Both the position numbers and the translations under genes were made by a program. A stretch of DNA of 64,000 nt, taken from assembly GCA_938024995.1 (NCBI GenBank), contig CALJDU010000014.1, forward strand, positions 107,308-171,307, read 5' to 3'. This DNA comes from an uncultured bacterium. GTDB taxonomy: Bacteria; Myxococcota_A; Polyangia; Polyangiales; Houyiibacteriaceae. The notes beneath the pieces were generated by a model. It saw only the letters and a list, made by a program, of their open reading frames with translations. It was not told the origin of the DNA and ran no database searches. Below, piece after piece: positions 27,108 to 33,933 of this stretch. The first letter of the stretch is position 1. Every line of letters starts with the position of its first letter.

Positions 27108-28517
27108 ATGCCGCTGCGACACGCATTCCTCACGCTGTTCTTTGTCTCTTTCGCGGCTCTCTGTGTCGTCGGGGTCTATGGCTACCGGCTCCTCAGCAGC
27201 GAAGACACCCTGACGGGCGTAATGGTCAACGGCGCGCTCTTGCCCGCAACCGTGGACGCTGAAAGCGCGCTCCAGGAGATCGCGGACGCGTGGCTCGACC
27301 AAGACGTGATCCTCCAAGTCGAGGGCGTCACCGAGCGTCACTCCCGTCGGGCGCTCGGCGCGCGGATGCCGATCGCGCACGCCGTCACGCGGCTCAAGCG
27401 TGCCGGACACACGGGTCGCTTGCTTGAGGACCTCGCTCACCATCGCGCAGCCAAGCGCGGCGAGATCAACGTTCGGCTCCCGCGCTACATCGATCATCAA
27501 GCGCTCACTGCACACATCGTCGCGCTCAAGCGCGTCGTCGATCGAGAGCTGGTTCCTTCGCGCTATTCTCCGCTGGGTGAGCTCACACGAGAGCCACGCG
27601 AAGGTCGGACGCTCAACGCGCGCGTCGCCCGTCAGACGATCGCCGATCAGCTGCTCTCGGGCGAGCTCGTTATCCCGCTGGAGGTCGACGCGATCCCAGA
27701 CAACACGCCTCCCCCCGTCTTCACGCGAACCTTCGATCATGTCCTCAGCACCTACACGACGCGCTTTGGTCGCTACGGCGGACGCGCGCACAACGTTCGG
27801 CTCGCGACCTCACGCCTCAACGGAGCGATCATCGCGCCCTACGGTGAGCTCTCCTTCAACACTCAGGTGGGCTCGCGTTATCGCAGTGATGGATATCGAC
27901 AAGCACCCGTGATCGAGAACGGTGTGATGGTCGACGGCATCGGCGGCGGGACCTGCCAGGTCGCGAGCACCTTGCACGCCAGCGCGTTCATCGCGGGCTT
28001 CGAGATGAAGGAGTACACGCCGCACTCCCGCCCTGCCGGCTACGTCCCGATGGGCCTCGACGCGACGGTGGTCTGGCCGCAGGTCGACCTGGTCATCCAG
28101 AACCCGTTCCCCTTCCCGATCCAGATCGCGGCCACCACCCGAGGGCGTCGGCTCACCGTAGAACTGCTGGGGAGCAGGGACGCGCCAGAAGTAAAGTGGC
28201 GTCGTCACACCTTGAGCACATCGGGGTACGAGGTACGCGAGATCGTCGACCCCTCGCTCGCGGAAGGCGAACGTCAGATCTCGCAGAGCGGCATCATGGG
28301 CTACGTGATTCGGAGGACACGCACGATCTCTCAGGGAGGCCTGGAGCCGATCGTTCAGCGCCGCGTGATTCGCTACCCGCCAACCGATCGCGTGGTCCTG
28401 GTGGGGACCCGAACGGAAGACCGACCGGGAGAAGAACTGCGCGCCGATGTCGTCGCTGAGACCGCGCGACCCCGAATGGAACCGCGCGCGATCCCGATTC
28501 AGGCCGCCCGTCCCTGA
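27108..28517 (+). CDS. VanW-family protein
   Basis: 469 residues with one N-terminal membrane anchor (about 5-25, HAFLTLFFVSFAALCVVGVYG). Then a ~180-residue extracytoplasmic region, possibly a PG_binding_4-like domain, and the VanW domain (about 230-390) with FNTQVGSRYRSDGYRQAPVI, GIGGGTCQVASTLHASAFIA and PMGLDATVVWPQVDL. VanW proteins occur in vancomycin-resistance clusters and in many Gram-negative and Gram-positive genomes, with a role assumed in the cell wall. The ATG at 27108 gives a proper anchor. The frame opens far upstream but that part is antisense to the Hsp70 gene. It overlaps the converging small gene by 19 bp. Confidence 0.9.
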   Translation: MPLRHAFLTLFFVSFAALCVVGVYGYRLLSSEDTLTGVMVNGALLPATVDAESALQEIADAWLDQDVILQVEGVTERHSRRALGARMPIAHAVTRLKRAGHTGRLLEDLAHHRAAKRGEINVRLPRYIDHQALTAHIVALKRVVDRELVPSRYSPLGELTREPREGRTLNARVARQTIADQLLSGELVIPLEVDAIPDNTPPPVFTRTFDHVLSTYTTRFGRYGGRAHNVRLATSRLNGAIIAPYGELSFNTQVGSRYRSDGYRQAPVIENGVMVDGIGGGTCQVASTLHASAFIAGFEMKEYTPHSRPAGYVPMGLDATVVWPQVDLVIQNPFPFPIQIAATTRGRRLTVELLGSRDAPEVKWRRHTLSTSGYEVREIVDPSLAEGERQISQSGIMGYVIRRTRTISQGGLEPIVQRRVIRYPPTDRVVLVGTRTEDRPGEELRADVVAETARPRMEPRAIPIQAARP

Positions 28518-28756
28518 CGCATTCCTGCGCGGCTGTCCCGGACCGTCGCGGCGGCCGAGAGACCGAAGAAGGTCAGCGCGAGGGTCTCGGCGTCGACCAA
28601 GCCCTTGTTGTCGAGGTGCACAAGCGCGCTCGCGACCTGAGAAGACGAGAGCGAGAGCGCCGAGGCAAGAGCGCCGACCTCGACAAATGGCGCGTCGTTC
28701 TGAGCGGCGTCGAGAAGGCAGACAAGAAGGTCGAAGAGGAGTTCCGTGTTCGTCAT
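28499..28756 (-). CDS. Small winged-helix-like DNA-binding protein
   Basis: 85 residues. The core FVEVGALASALSLSSSQVAS followed by ALVHLDNKGLVDAET has the helix-turn-helix plus wing pattern of small wHTH regulators. I chose the ATG at 28756 (MTNTELLFDLLVCLL). The C-terminus is Arg-rich. The gene lies convergent to the VanW gene with a 19-bp overlap. An 18-bp palindrome sits 43 bp upstream of its start, fitting autoregulation. The targets are unknown. Confidence 0.7.
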   Translation of the reverse strand: MTNTELLFDLLVCLLDAAQNDAPFVEVGALASALSLSSSQVASALVHLDNKGLVDAETLALTFFGLSAAATVRDSRAGMRQGRAA

Positions 28757-28798
28757 GCACTGACCATATCGACCACTGCTCAACCGTCCAGTTTTTGG

Positions 28799-28816
28799 GT
28801 GTTCAGCACTGAATAC
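28799..28816. promoter_or_regulatory. 18-bp palindrome, candidate operator
   Basis: GTGTTCAGCACTGAATAC is an imperfect palindrome (GTRTTCAGYRCTGAAYAC) with a perfect TTCAG-CA-CTGAA core. It lies between the small wHTH gene and the next lipoprotein gene, 43 bp upstream of the wHTH start. It probably binds the wHTH protein itself. The rest of the 251-bp gap (28757-29007) holds no gene that I can support. Confidence 0.45.
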
Positions 28817-29007
28817 TTGGTTTTTGCGTCAGAAGCGACATTCGTAGAGCCCTTACTGCGACAGAGTTGGCGGTTTTCTCAAATGCGGAACCCGCCTCAC
28901 ATCGAAAAACTTTCGTGCTCTTTTGGGGATCGCGAGCAGGCTTTTGCGCACATCGCTTGAGACCGCGCGTCTGTGGCCTCTCGGAAAGAACGCGATAATG
29001 TGCGCAC

Positions 29008-30186
29008 ATGCGTTGGCTCTCATTCGCGTTCGCGGCCTTGATGCTCGCCGGGTGTCCTGACCTCAGCCGCTTCTGCATTGAGGGAGTCGACTGCCGTGAA
29101 CCGGTCGACGCGTCGATGGATGTTCGTCGCGATGTCTCGGGCGACGTCTCCGAAGACGCGACGGGTCGCGACACCAACCGACCTCCGAGCGTCTGTGACC
29201 TCCCGGTCGCGTGCAACGACTGTCCTCTGCCTTGGCTCCTCGTCGCGACCCGCGATATCACCACCGACAGCCGTTGTGGTGGACGCGTCCATCGCTTCAC
29301 CTTGCGAGGACAAGACGAAGTGCCGTGCGCGTGTGAGGGGTTCGACGGCGCCGGCGATCTCCCCACCGATCTCCGCGCGGTCGGCTTCCTCGCGCCCGAC
29401 AAGATCATCGTGGGTCACCGCAACGGCGTGACTCTCCTCGACGCCAACACCGACCGCGTGCTCTGGGATCAGCCTGTGGAGACGGAGCCGATTGACGTCG
29501 TCGGCATTCGCGGTCCCGCTGGCGAAGACCGCGTCATGGTGGGTGAGTGGGGTCGCACGGCCTCGAGCGCGATCGCGCGCTTCCGCTCCTTCAACGCGAG
29601 CGATGGCTCAGGCGAAACGGTGCAGCGCGCGAACGTGAGCGGGCTCGGCCTCAACATCCTCTCGTTCTCCTACGACCCACAAGACCCAAGTCAGATTCGC
29701 ACCGTGAAGACCGGCACCCACAGCGCGCGGGACGTCAACCCGTTCTCGTTGCTCCAAGAATCACAGACGCATGTTCGGCCACGTGACGGCTACTACCTCA
29801 AGACGATCTCGTCGCTCTACGACGGACGCACGTCACGCACCGTCTGGTCCGGTACGCGCTCTGATCTGGGCGGCGACGAACATCGCGTTTGGCAGTTCAT
29901 TGGTGACTCGTTTGACTACGCGCTCGGCGCGGCAGGTCGGTGCGACGAGGGCGATGATCGCCTCCCTTACGACGTCGACTGCGAGTACGTCCACGCGGTG
30001 CCCGACGCGAACACTCCCCAAGGCGCGTTCGCGATTTGCGAGCACTGGGTGGGAGGCGACACGGTCCGCCGCATCGTCCAGCTCCGAACCACCCGCACGC
30101 AGTGCCGCACAGTGGTCGAGCCCTACCTCGGCGGCGACATGCAGTACTACCAAATGGCTATCGCGATCGACCCACTCTGGGAGTGA
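29008..30186 (+). CDS. Lipoprotein of unknown function (beta-propeller-like)
   Basis: 392 residues starting MRWLSFAFAALMLAGCPDLS, a lipoprotein signal with Cys16. A short Asp/Arg tether with several Cys pairs (CDLPVACNDCP) follows. The body contains a series of WD/PQQ-like strands such as KIIVGHRNGVTLLDANTDRV and EDRVMVGEWGRTASSAIA, which suggests a beta-propeller. The C-terminus has paired cysteines (GRCDEGDDR, CEYVH, CEHWVGG). No family was recognised. It is upstream of the tRNA-like RNA and rsr locus on the same strand but is separated by a terminator-like hairpin and a sigma-54-type promoter, so it is probably a separate unit. Confidence 0.8.
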   Translation: MRWLSFAFAALMLAGCPDLSRFCIEGVDCREPVDASMDVRRDVSGDVSEDATGRDTNRPPSVCDLPVACNDCPLPWLLVATRDITTDSRCGGRVHRFTLRGQDEVPCACEGFDGAGDLPTDLRAVGFLAPDKIIVGHRNGVTLLDANTDRVLWDQPVETEPIDVVGIRGPAGEDRVMVGEWGRTASSAIARFRSFNASDGSGETVQRANVSGLGLNILSFSYDPQDPSQIRTVKTGTHSARDVNPFSLLQESQTHVRPRDGYYLKTISSLYDGRTSRTVWSGTRSDLGGDEHRVWQFIGDSFDYALGAAGRCDEGDDRLPYDVDCEYVHAVPDANTPQGAFAICEHWVGGDTVRRIVQLRTTRTQCRTVVEPYLGGDMQYYQMAIAIDPLWE

Positions 30187-30194
30187 GCCTGACC

Positions 30195-30220
30195 GCGAGC
30201 TATCTAGCTCGCTAGTCTTT
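30195..30220 (+). terminator. Terminator-like hairpin after the lipoprotein gene
   Basis: GCGAGC (30195-30200) pairs with GCTCGC (30207-30212) across a 6-nt TATCTA loop, and further A-T pairing inside is possible. It is followed by TAGTCTTT. The T-run is weak, so termination efficiency is uncertain. It separates the upstream lipoprotein gene from the RNA/rsr locus. Confidence 0.5.
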
Positions 30221-30232
30221 GGCGAACACGCT

Positions 30233-30256
30233 CGCCACACGAGCCCGTACGTGGCG
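30233..30256. promoter_or_regulatory. Inverted repeat upstream of the RNA promoter
   Basis: CGCCAC (30233-30238) and GTGGCG (30251-30256) form a perfect 6-bp dyad with a 12-bp spacer, about 45-70 bp upstream of the expected sigma-54 start site. A neighbouring dyad GGCGA/TCGCC lies at 30221-30236. These could be activator sites for an enhancer-binding protein, which sigma-54 promoters require. This is inference from symmetry and position. Confidence 0.35.
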
Positions 30257-30275
30257 TTTCTCTGCGTTTTTCGGA

Positions 30276-30291
30276 TGGCACGCGGCGTGCT
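30276..30291 (+). promoter_or_regulatory. Candidate sigma-54 promoter of the tRNA-like RNA and rsr
   Basis: TGGCAC (30276-30281), 5 bp, then GTGCT (30287-30291) matches the sigma-54 consensus TGGCAC-N5-TTGCW at 10 of 11 positions, with the invariant GG and GC 10 bp apart. Transcription would begin near 30302, about seven bases before the tRNA-like fold starts. The Salmonella rsr-yrlBA-rtcBA operon is controlled by the sigma-54 activator RtcR, so the finding fits known biology of Ro/Y RNA loci. No rtcR is in the window. Confidence 0.6.
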
Positions 30292-30308
30292 CTATACCGA
30301 CGCAACAC

Positions 30309-30438
30309 ATCAGGGTAGCTCAGCGGTAGAGCGCCTTCACACCCCGCCGCGACGTTCTCCGGCTTCGGCCAGCAGTGAGCACTGGGGTTACTTCGGCTTA
30401 TAACCGGGTGGTCGCAGGTTCGAATCCTGCCCCTGATA
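30309..30438 (+). ncRNA. tRNA-like RNA, candidate bacterial Y RNA (YrlA type)
   Basis: The ends form a perfect 7-bp acceptor (ATCAGGG/CCCTGAT) with discriminator A, but the 3' end continues CCG, not CCA. The D arm (GCTCAGCGGTAGAGC) and T arm (GCAGGTTCGAATCCTGC) are canonical. Between the D arm and the possible anticodon stem (30392-30396 with 30404-30408, loop CTTATAA, anticodon UAU) lies an insertion of ~58 nt. It contains a GGC-TTCG-GCC hairpin and GCAGTGAG...GGTTACTTC. Alternative pairing GGTTA/TAACC would break the anticodon stem. Bacterial YrlA Y RNAs carry tRNA-mimic modules and lie next to rsr, as here. An ordinary tRNA-Ile(UAU) is unlikely. Exact ends are not known; it may extend to 30302. 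Confidence 0.72.
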
Positions 30439-30472
30439 CCGACTTCAACAATCGAGGCCAGAACAGCATTTC

Positions 30473-30543
30473 GTCCCGCAGTGAGGAACACGGTTACTTC
30501 TCTTTCAAAAGAACAAACACACCGTCTCCATCTTTCTCGGGAC
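30473..30543 (+). ncRNA. Candidate second structured RNA hairpin in the rsr leader
   Basis: A long hairpin is possible: GTCCCG (30473-30478) with CGGGAC (30538-30543), ACGGT (30490-30494) with ACCGT (30521-30525), and an inner TTCT/AGAA. Its 5' strand carries GCAGTGAG-N6-GGTTACTTC, also found in the insertion of the upstream tRNA-like RNA. It could be a second Y RNA (Salmonella has two) or a structured leader. Evidence is pairing and the shared motif only. Confidence 0.4.
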
Positions 30544-30614
30544 ACTTTTCGTTCAGCCCTCGTCTTTAGGTTCTGAGCGCGCGCATCACGCCGCGCTCCT
30601 TTTCCCCGTTCGCG

Positions 30615-30643
30615 CGGAGGCCACGCCTCCGTCTGCGCGGAGG
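30615..30643 (+). promoter_or_regulatory. Possible ribosome-binding-site switch of rsr
   Basis: CGGAGG (30615-30620), CCTCCG (30626-30631) and CGGAGG (30638-30643) lie in a row. The central CCTCCG can pair with either copy: with the first (7-bp hairpin closing on CAC), freeing the Shine-Dalgarno, or with the second, which is the Shine-Dalgarno itself 6 nt before the ATG. This resembles a bistable translational switch. Whether it responds to Rsr or Y RNA is unknown. Confidence 0.4.
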
Positions 30644-30649
30644 TGCATC

Positions 30650-32254
30650 ATGACGATTTTTCATCCCACCAAGAACCAGTCGAAGACGAACGTTACCCAC
30701 CTCAACTTCATGGGCGGGACGTCCTTCGATCTCAGCGATCCGATCACCCGGCTCCGCATCGCGGCGGCCTCGTGCTTCTTCGGAGAGCCGATGTACTACC
30801 ACCGCGACCCGGCCGATAAGCGCCCGGCGCGCGGGAAGCGCTATGTGCGCGCGCTCTCGGACGCGGATGTGCGTCACCTCCGCGACGTGCTCGGTGGCTA
30901 CGACGTTTACGATCCCCGCACCCTCACGCCCTCGGGCCTGATGGAGAAGGCGATCGATGACGCGCTCGCGCACGACCCGGTCGCGACGTTGGTCGAAGCG
31001 GTCAAGCTCCGCAACGAGTCGATGATCCGCACCACGCCTCAGGTGATCCTAGTGCGCGCGGCGCATCACCACGCGGTCAAGGGCACCGGTCTCGTTCGCA
31101 AGTACGCGAAGGAGATCATCGTCCGCGCCGATGAGCCGGCCGTCGGGTTGGCGTATCAGCTGCATCGCTACGGTAAGCCCGTCCCGAACGCGCTCAAGCG
31201 GGCGTGGCGCGACGCGCTCTCGCGCTTCAGCAAGTACCAGCTGGCCAAGTACCGGTTGGAGACGAAGTCCGTGAAGACGATCGACGTTATCAACTTGGTG
31301 CACGCCAAGGGACCGCACGTCGACGCGCTCGCGAAGGGCACCCTCACGAGCCGCGGCTCGACTTGGGAGTCGATCTTGAGCGAGCGCGGGTCGAGCAAGG
31401 AGTCGTGGAGCGCCGCGGTTGACGTCATGGGACACATGGCGCTCCTGCGGAACCTACGGAACCTGCTCGGCGCCGAGGTCGCGCCCAAGGTCTTCACAGA
31501 CAAGCTGATCGCGGGCGTCGCGACCGGTAAGCAGCTGCCCTTCCGTTACTACAGCGCGTACCGCGCGGTGAAGGCCAAGGGGAGCTCTCCTGCACACAAG
31601 CAGGTGCTCGACGCGCTGGAGACCTGTCTCTCGACGTCGATCGCGAACCTCCCGGCGTTCGCGGGTCGCACGATGTCGCTCTGCGACAACAGCGGCTCGG
31701 CGCAGGGTGCGACGACCTCGTCGATGGGAACGATGCAGATCTCGACCATCGCGAACCTCACGGGCTTGCTCGTCGGTGCGCGTTCGGAAGAGGGCTACCT
31801 CGGCGTCTTCGGCGACCGCCTGCTCGTGAGCAAGGTGACCGACGCTCCTCTTCTGCGTCAGCTGGAGGGCGCGGAGCGCCTCGCGCACAAGGTCGGCGGC
31901 GCGACCGAGAACGGCATCTGGCTGTTCTGGGACAAGGCGATCCGCAAGCGCGAGCACTGGGACAACGTCTTCGTGTTCTCGGACATGCAGGCGGGTCACG
32001 GCGGCCTCTTCGGGACCGACCCCAAGAAGTACGCGGACTACAAGTGGAACGGCGGCCGCCATATCGATGTGCCGAAGCTGATCTCCGCCTACAAGCGGAA
32101 GGTCAACGCCAACGTCCAGGTCTTCCTCGTGCAGGTCGCGGGGTACCAGGACACGATCGTGCCTGAGGTCTACGACGGCACCTACATCCTCGGCGGCTGG
32201 AGCACCGGTTTGCTTCGCTATGCGTCGGAGATGACGCGCCTGCGGAACGCATAA
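30650..32254 (+). CDS. rsr: TROVE-domain protein, Ro60 orthologue (Rsr)
   Basis: 534 residues. The N-terminal TROVE domain (about 25-330) is a helical-repeat ring, with DLSDPITRLRIAAASCFFGE, EAVKLRNESMIRTTPQVILV and LPFRYYSAYRAVKA matching Ro60/Rsr. The C-terminal von Willebrand A domain has the MIDAS MSLCDNSGSAQGA with Asp346, and DNVFVFSDMQAG. Ro60 proteins bind Y RNAs on the ring's outer surface and misfolded RNA ends in the central hole. In Deinococcus Rsr works with PNPase in RNA decay. The ATG at 30650 has GGAGG 6 nt upstream. The leader holds a tRNA-like RNA and a second hairpin. No RtcB or PNPase gene is in the window. Confidence 0.96.
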   Translation: MTIFHPTKNQSKTNVTHLNFMGGTSFDLSDPITRLRIAAASCFFGEPMYYHRDPADKRPARGKRYVRALSDADVRHLRDVLGGYDVYDPRTLTPSGLMEKAIDDALAHDPVATLVEAVKLRNESMIRTTPQVILVRAAHHHAVKGTGLVRKYAKEIIVRADEPAVGLAYQLHRYGKPVPNALKRAWRDALSRFSKYQLAKYRLETKSVKTIDVINLVHAKGPHVDALAKGTLTSRGSTWESILSERGSSKESWSAAVDVMGHMALLRNLRNLLGAEVAPKVFTDKLIAGVATGKQLPFRYYSAYRAVKAKGSSPAHKQVLDALETCLSTSIANLPAFAGRTMSLCDNSGSAQGATTSSMGTMQISTIANLTGLLVGARSEEGYLGVFGDRLLVSKVTDAPLLRQLEGAERLAHKVGGATENGIWLFWDKAIRKREHWDNVFVFSDMQAGHGGLFGTDPKKYADYKWNGGRHIDVPKLISAYKRKVNANVQVFLVQVAGYQDTIVPEVYDGTYILGGWSTGLLRYASEMTRLRNA

Positions 32255-32316
32255 CGGACGCTCCGATCACGAGGACGACACTGAAGGAGACGCGCGCCGT
32301 GTGGTAAACCCACGCG

Positions 32317-33039
32317 GTGCGCGTTTGCTCGTTTCTGCTCTGCGCCTCGCTGATCGCCGCGACCTCCGCGAGCGCGCAAGAGCTCTCGACCCCCACCCCG
32401 CGCGCGGCAAACGCAGAGCCGGGGACCTCATCGGCTGACAGCTCGGTGATCGGGGCGAACGTGATCGCGAGCGGAGATGTCGCGCTCTTCGCGGGTCTCG
32501 GTTGGCCCGGATTCTTCGGCGAGCTCAAGGTCGGGTTGACCTCACGCGCGGATATCGGCTTCCGCGGGAGCGTGTACTACGGCGCCCCGCTCATCGGTTT
32601 CGAGACCTCGACCGGCGGCGCCGTCTCGGTCCCGATCCGCGTCGCCTTGCGTCAGGAACAGGGCGGTCTCTCCGCGCTCCTGGTGATGACGCCCTTCGCG
32701 GTCATCGGCGAGGCCACCTTGGTCGGCGGTGACGTTCGCTATGGAGACTCGCTCGGCTACGCGCTCGGGACCGACCTCGAGTTCCGTTTCAGCGGACGGG
32801 TGCGCAGCTCGACGCTCATGTTTGGCGCCGCGAGCACGATCGGCTGGCGACGCGTCAAAGACGCCGGGCAGCACGCGCCCTTCATGACCGCGCAGCTCAT
32901 GGTCGGCGCCGAGGCCCGCATGACCGATGAGACCCGCCTCTTCATTGAGGTCGCGGGCGGCTACGCGCTCCTGGCGCGCGACTACTTCGGCGCGTCGGCG
33001 ATCGCGAAGGTCGCGCTCGGCGTCGTGTACCTGCTCTGA
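32317..33039 (+). CDS. Exported beta-barrel outer-membrane protein, unknown
   Basis: 240 residues with GTG start, a cleavable signal peptide (MRVCSFLLCASLIAATSASA) and a mature part of alternating amphipathic strands with aromatic girdles (FGELKVGLTSRADIGFRGSV, YGAPLIGFETS). The C-terminus ends in VALGVVYLL, a typical barrel end strand although without terminal Phe. No specific family was recognised. It is 62 bp after rsr on the same strand but has its own context. A 12-bp tandem repeat (CTGACCTCCGCA/CTGACCTCCGCT) spans its stop codon at 33036-33059. Confidence 0.75.
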   Translation: MRVCSFLLCASLIAATSASAQELSTPTPRAANAEPGTSSADSSVIGANVIASGDVALFAGLGWPGFFGELKVGLTSRADIGFRGSVYYGAPLIGFETSTGGAVSVPIRVALRQEQGGLSALLVMTPFAVIGEATLVGGDVRYGDSLGYALGTDLEFRFSGRVRSSTLMFGAASTIGWRRVKDAGQHAPFMTAQLMVGAEARMTDETRLFIEVAGGYALLARDYFGASAIAKVALGVVYLL

Positions 33040-33062
33040 CCTCCGCACTGACCTCCGCTCTG
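33036..33062. repeat. 12-bp tandem repeat across a stop codon
   Basis: CTGACCTCCGCA (33036-33047) is followed by CTGACCTCCGCT (33048-33059) and then CTGA. The first copy contains the TGA stop of the beta-barrel gene. It is one of several small duplications at gene ends here. Confidence 0.8.
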
Positions 33063-33066
33063 AACG

Positions 33067-33924
33067 TCAGCCGTAAAACGCGAGCTGACCCGACTCACCA
33101 CACATGAGCAGGCCGTCCTCGAAGGGCGCGCAGCACCAAATCGTGCCGGTCATTGCGTCATGGTTCACCTTCGCGAAGGTACGACCGTCATCGCTCGACA
33201 CCGCGAGGTGACCATCGGCGCCGACGATCGCAACGGTTCCATCTTCCAACGCGGCAACGGTGGAGAGGAACCCCGTGGTGAGCGGGTCGACGCGCTCGAA
33301 GCTCTCGCCCATGTCCGCCGATCGATAGGCCTGACCGTCCACTCCAACGACCATCAGCGTCCCTTGCTGCGTCGCCAGCGGCGTCATCATCACGCCCCTC
33401 GCCTCGAGCTTGGTGGCGATGACCTCGTCGCCGTCCACCAAGAGCATTCCGCCCTGACTCGTCGCGATCAACGGCCCGATCGCGGAGGTCCGCAAGCGCC
33501 CGAGGTTCGCCGTCGTCTTCGCGTCCACATCCACGAAGGTCTCACCATCCGTCGAGCGCTTGAGCAGCCCCCTGTCGCCTACGACCCACAGCGCACCCGC
33601 GTCATCGCGCCGGATACTGTAGAGGCACGCTCCGTTCGCGCCGATGTGAATCGTGGTGAAGCTGGCGCCACCATCAACGGAACGCGCGACGTGACCATAT
33701 TCGCCGCAGACCCACACTTCGTCTCCCGCGACCATGACATCGCGGAGCCCACGACCGCCGGAGTTGCTCGCGACGTACCCTTGTCCGCTACTTGGCGTAT
33801 CGCTGAACGCGAGCACGTCCCGCCCTTGTCCTCCCGCCACAAACGCGCGGCTCCCATCCGTCGTGACCGCGAGCGCGAGCTGTCGGGTCTCCAGTTTGGG
33901 GAGCTTTGTCACGGAGCGGGTCAT
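33067..33924 (-). CDS. Beta-propeller protein with BNR/Ycf48-type repeats
   Basis: 285 residues without a signal peptide. Repeats of the BNR kind include VARSVDGGASFTTIHIG, LLKRSTDGETFVDVDA, AYRSADMGESFERVDPL and LAVSSDDGRTFAKVN, each an S-x-D-x-G-x-x-F Asp-box-like motif. The order fits a six- or seven-bladed propeller similar to photosystem-stability-factor Ycf48 relatives. In bacteria without photosystems such proteins have unknown roles. It is 9 bp downstream of an ATP-grasp gene on the same strand, so the two are likely cotranscribed. Confidence 0.82.
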   Translation of the reverse strand: MTRSVTKLPKLETRQLALAVTTDGSRAFVAGGQGRDVLAFSDTPSSGQGYVASNSGGRGLRDVMVAGDEVWVCGEYGHVARSVDGGASFTTIHIGANGACLYSIRRDDAGALWVVGDRGLLKRSTDGETFVDVDAKTTANLGRLRTSAIGPLIATSQGGMLLVDGDEVIATKLEARGVMMTPLATQQGTLMVVGVDGQAYRSADMGESFERVDPLTTGFLSTVAALEDGTVAIVGADGHLAVSSDDGRTFAKVNHDAMTGTIWCCAPFEDGLLMCGESGQLAFYG

Positions 33925-33933
33925 GGGAGGAGC

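Noticed and set aside
30309..30438. Ordinary tRNA-Ile(UAU) gene
   Set aside because: A 58-nt insertion between D arm and anticodon arm, no encoded CCA, sigma-54-like promoter and linkage to rsr fit a tRNA-mimic RNA better. An intron-bearing tRNA is not formally excluded.
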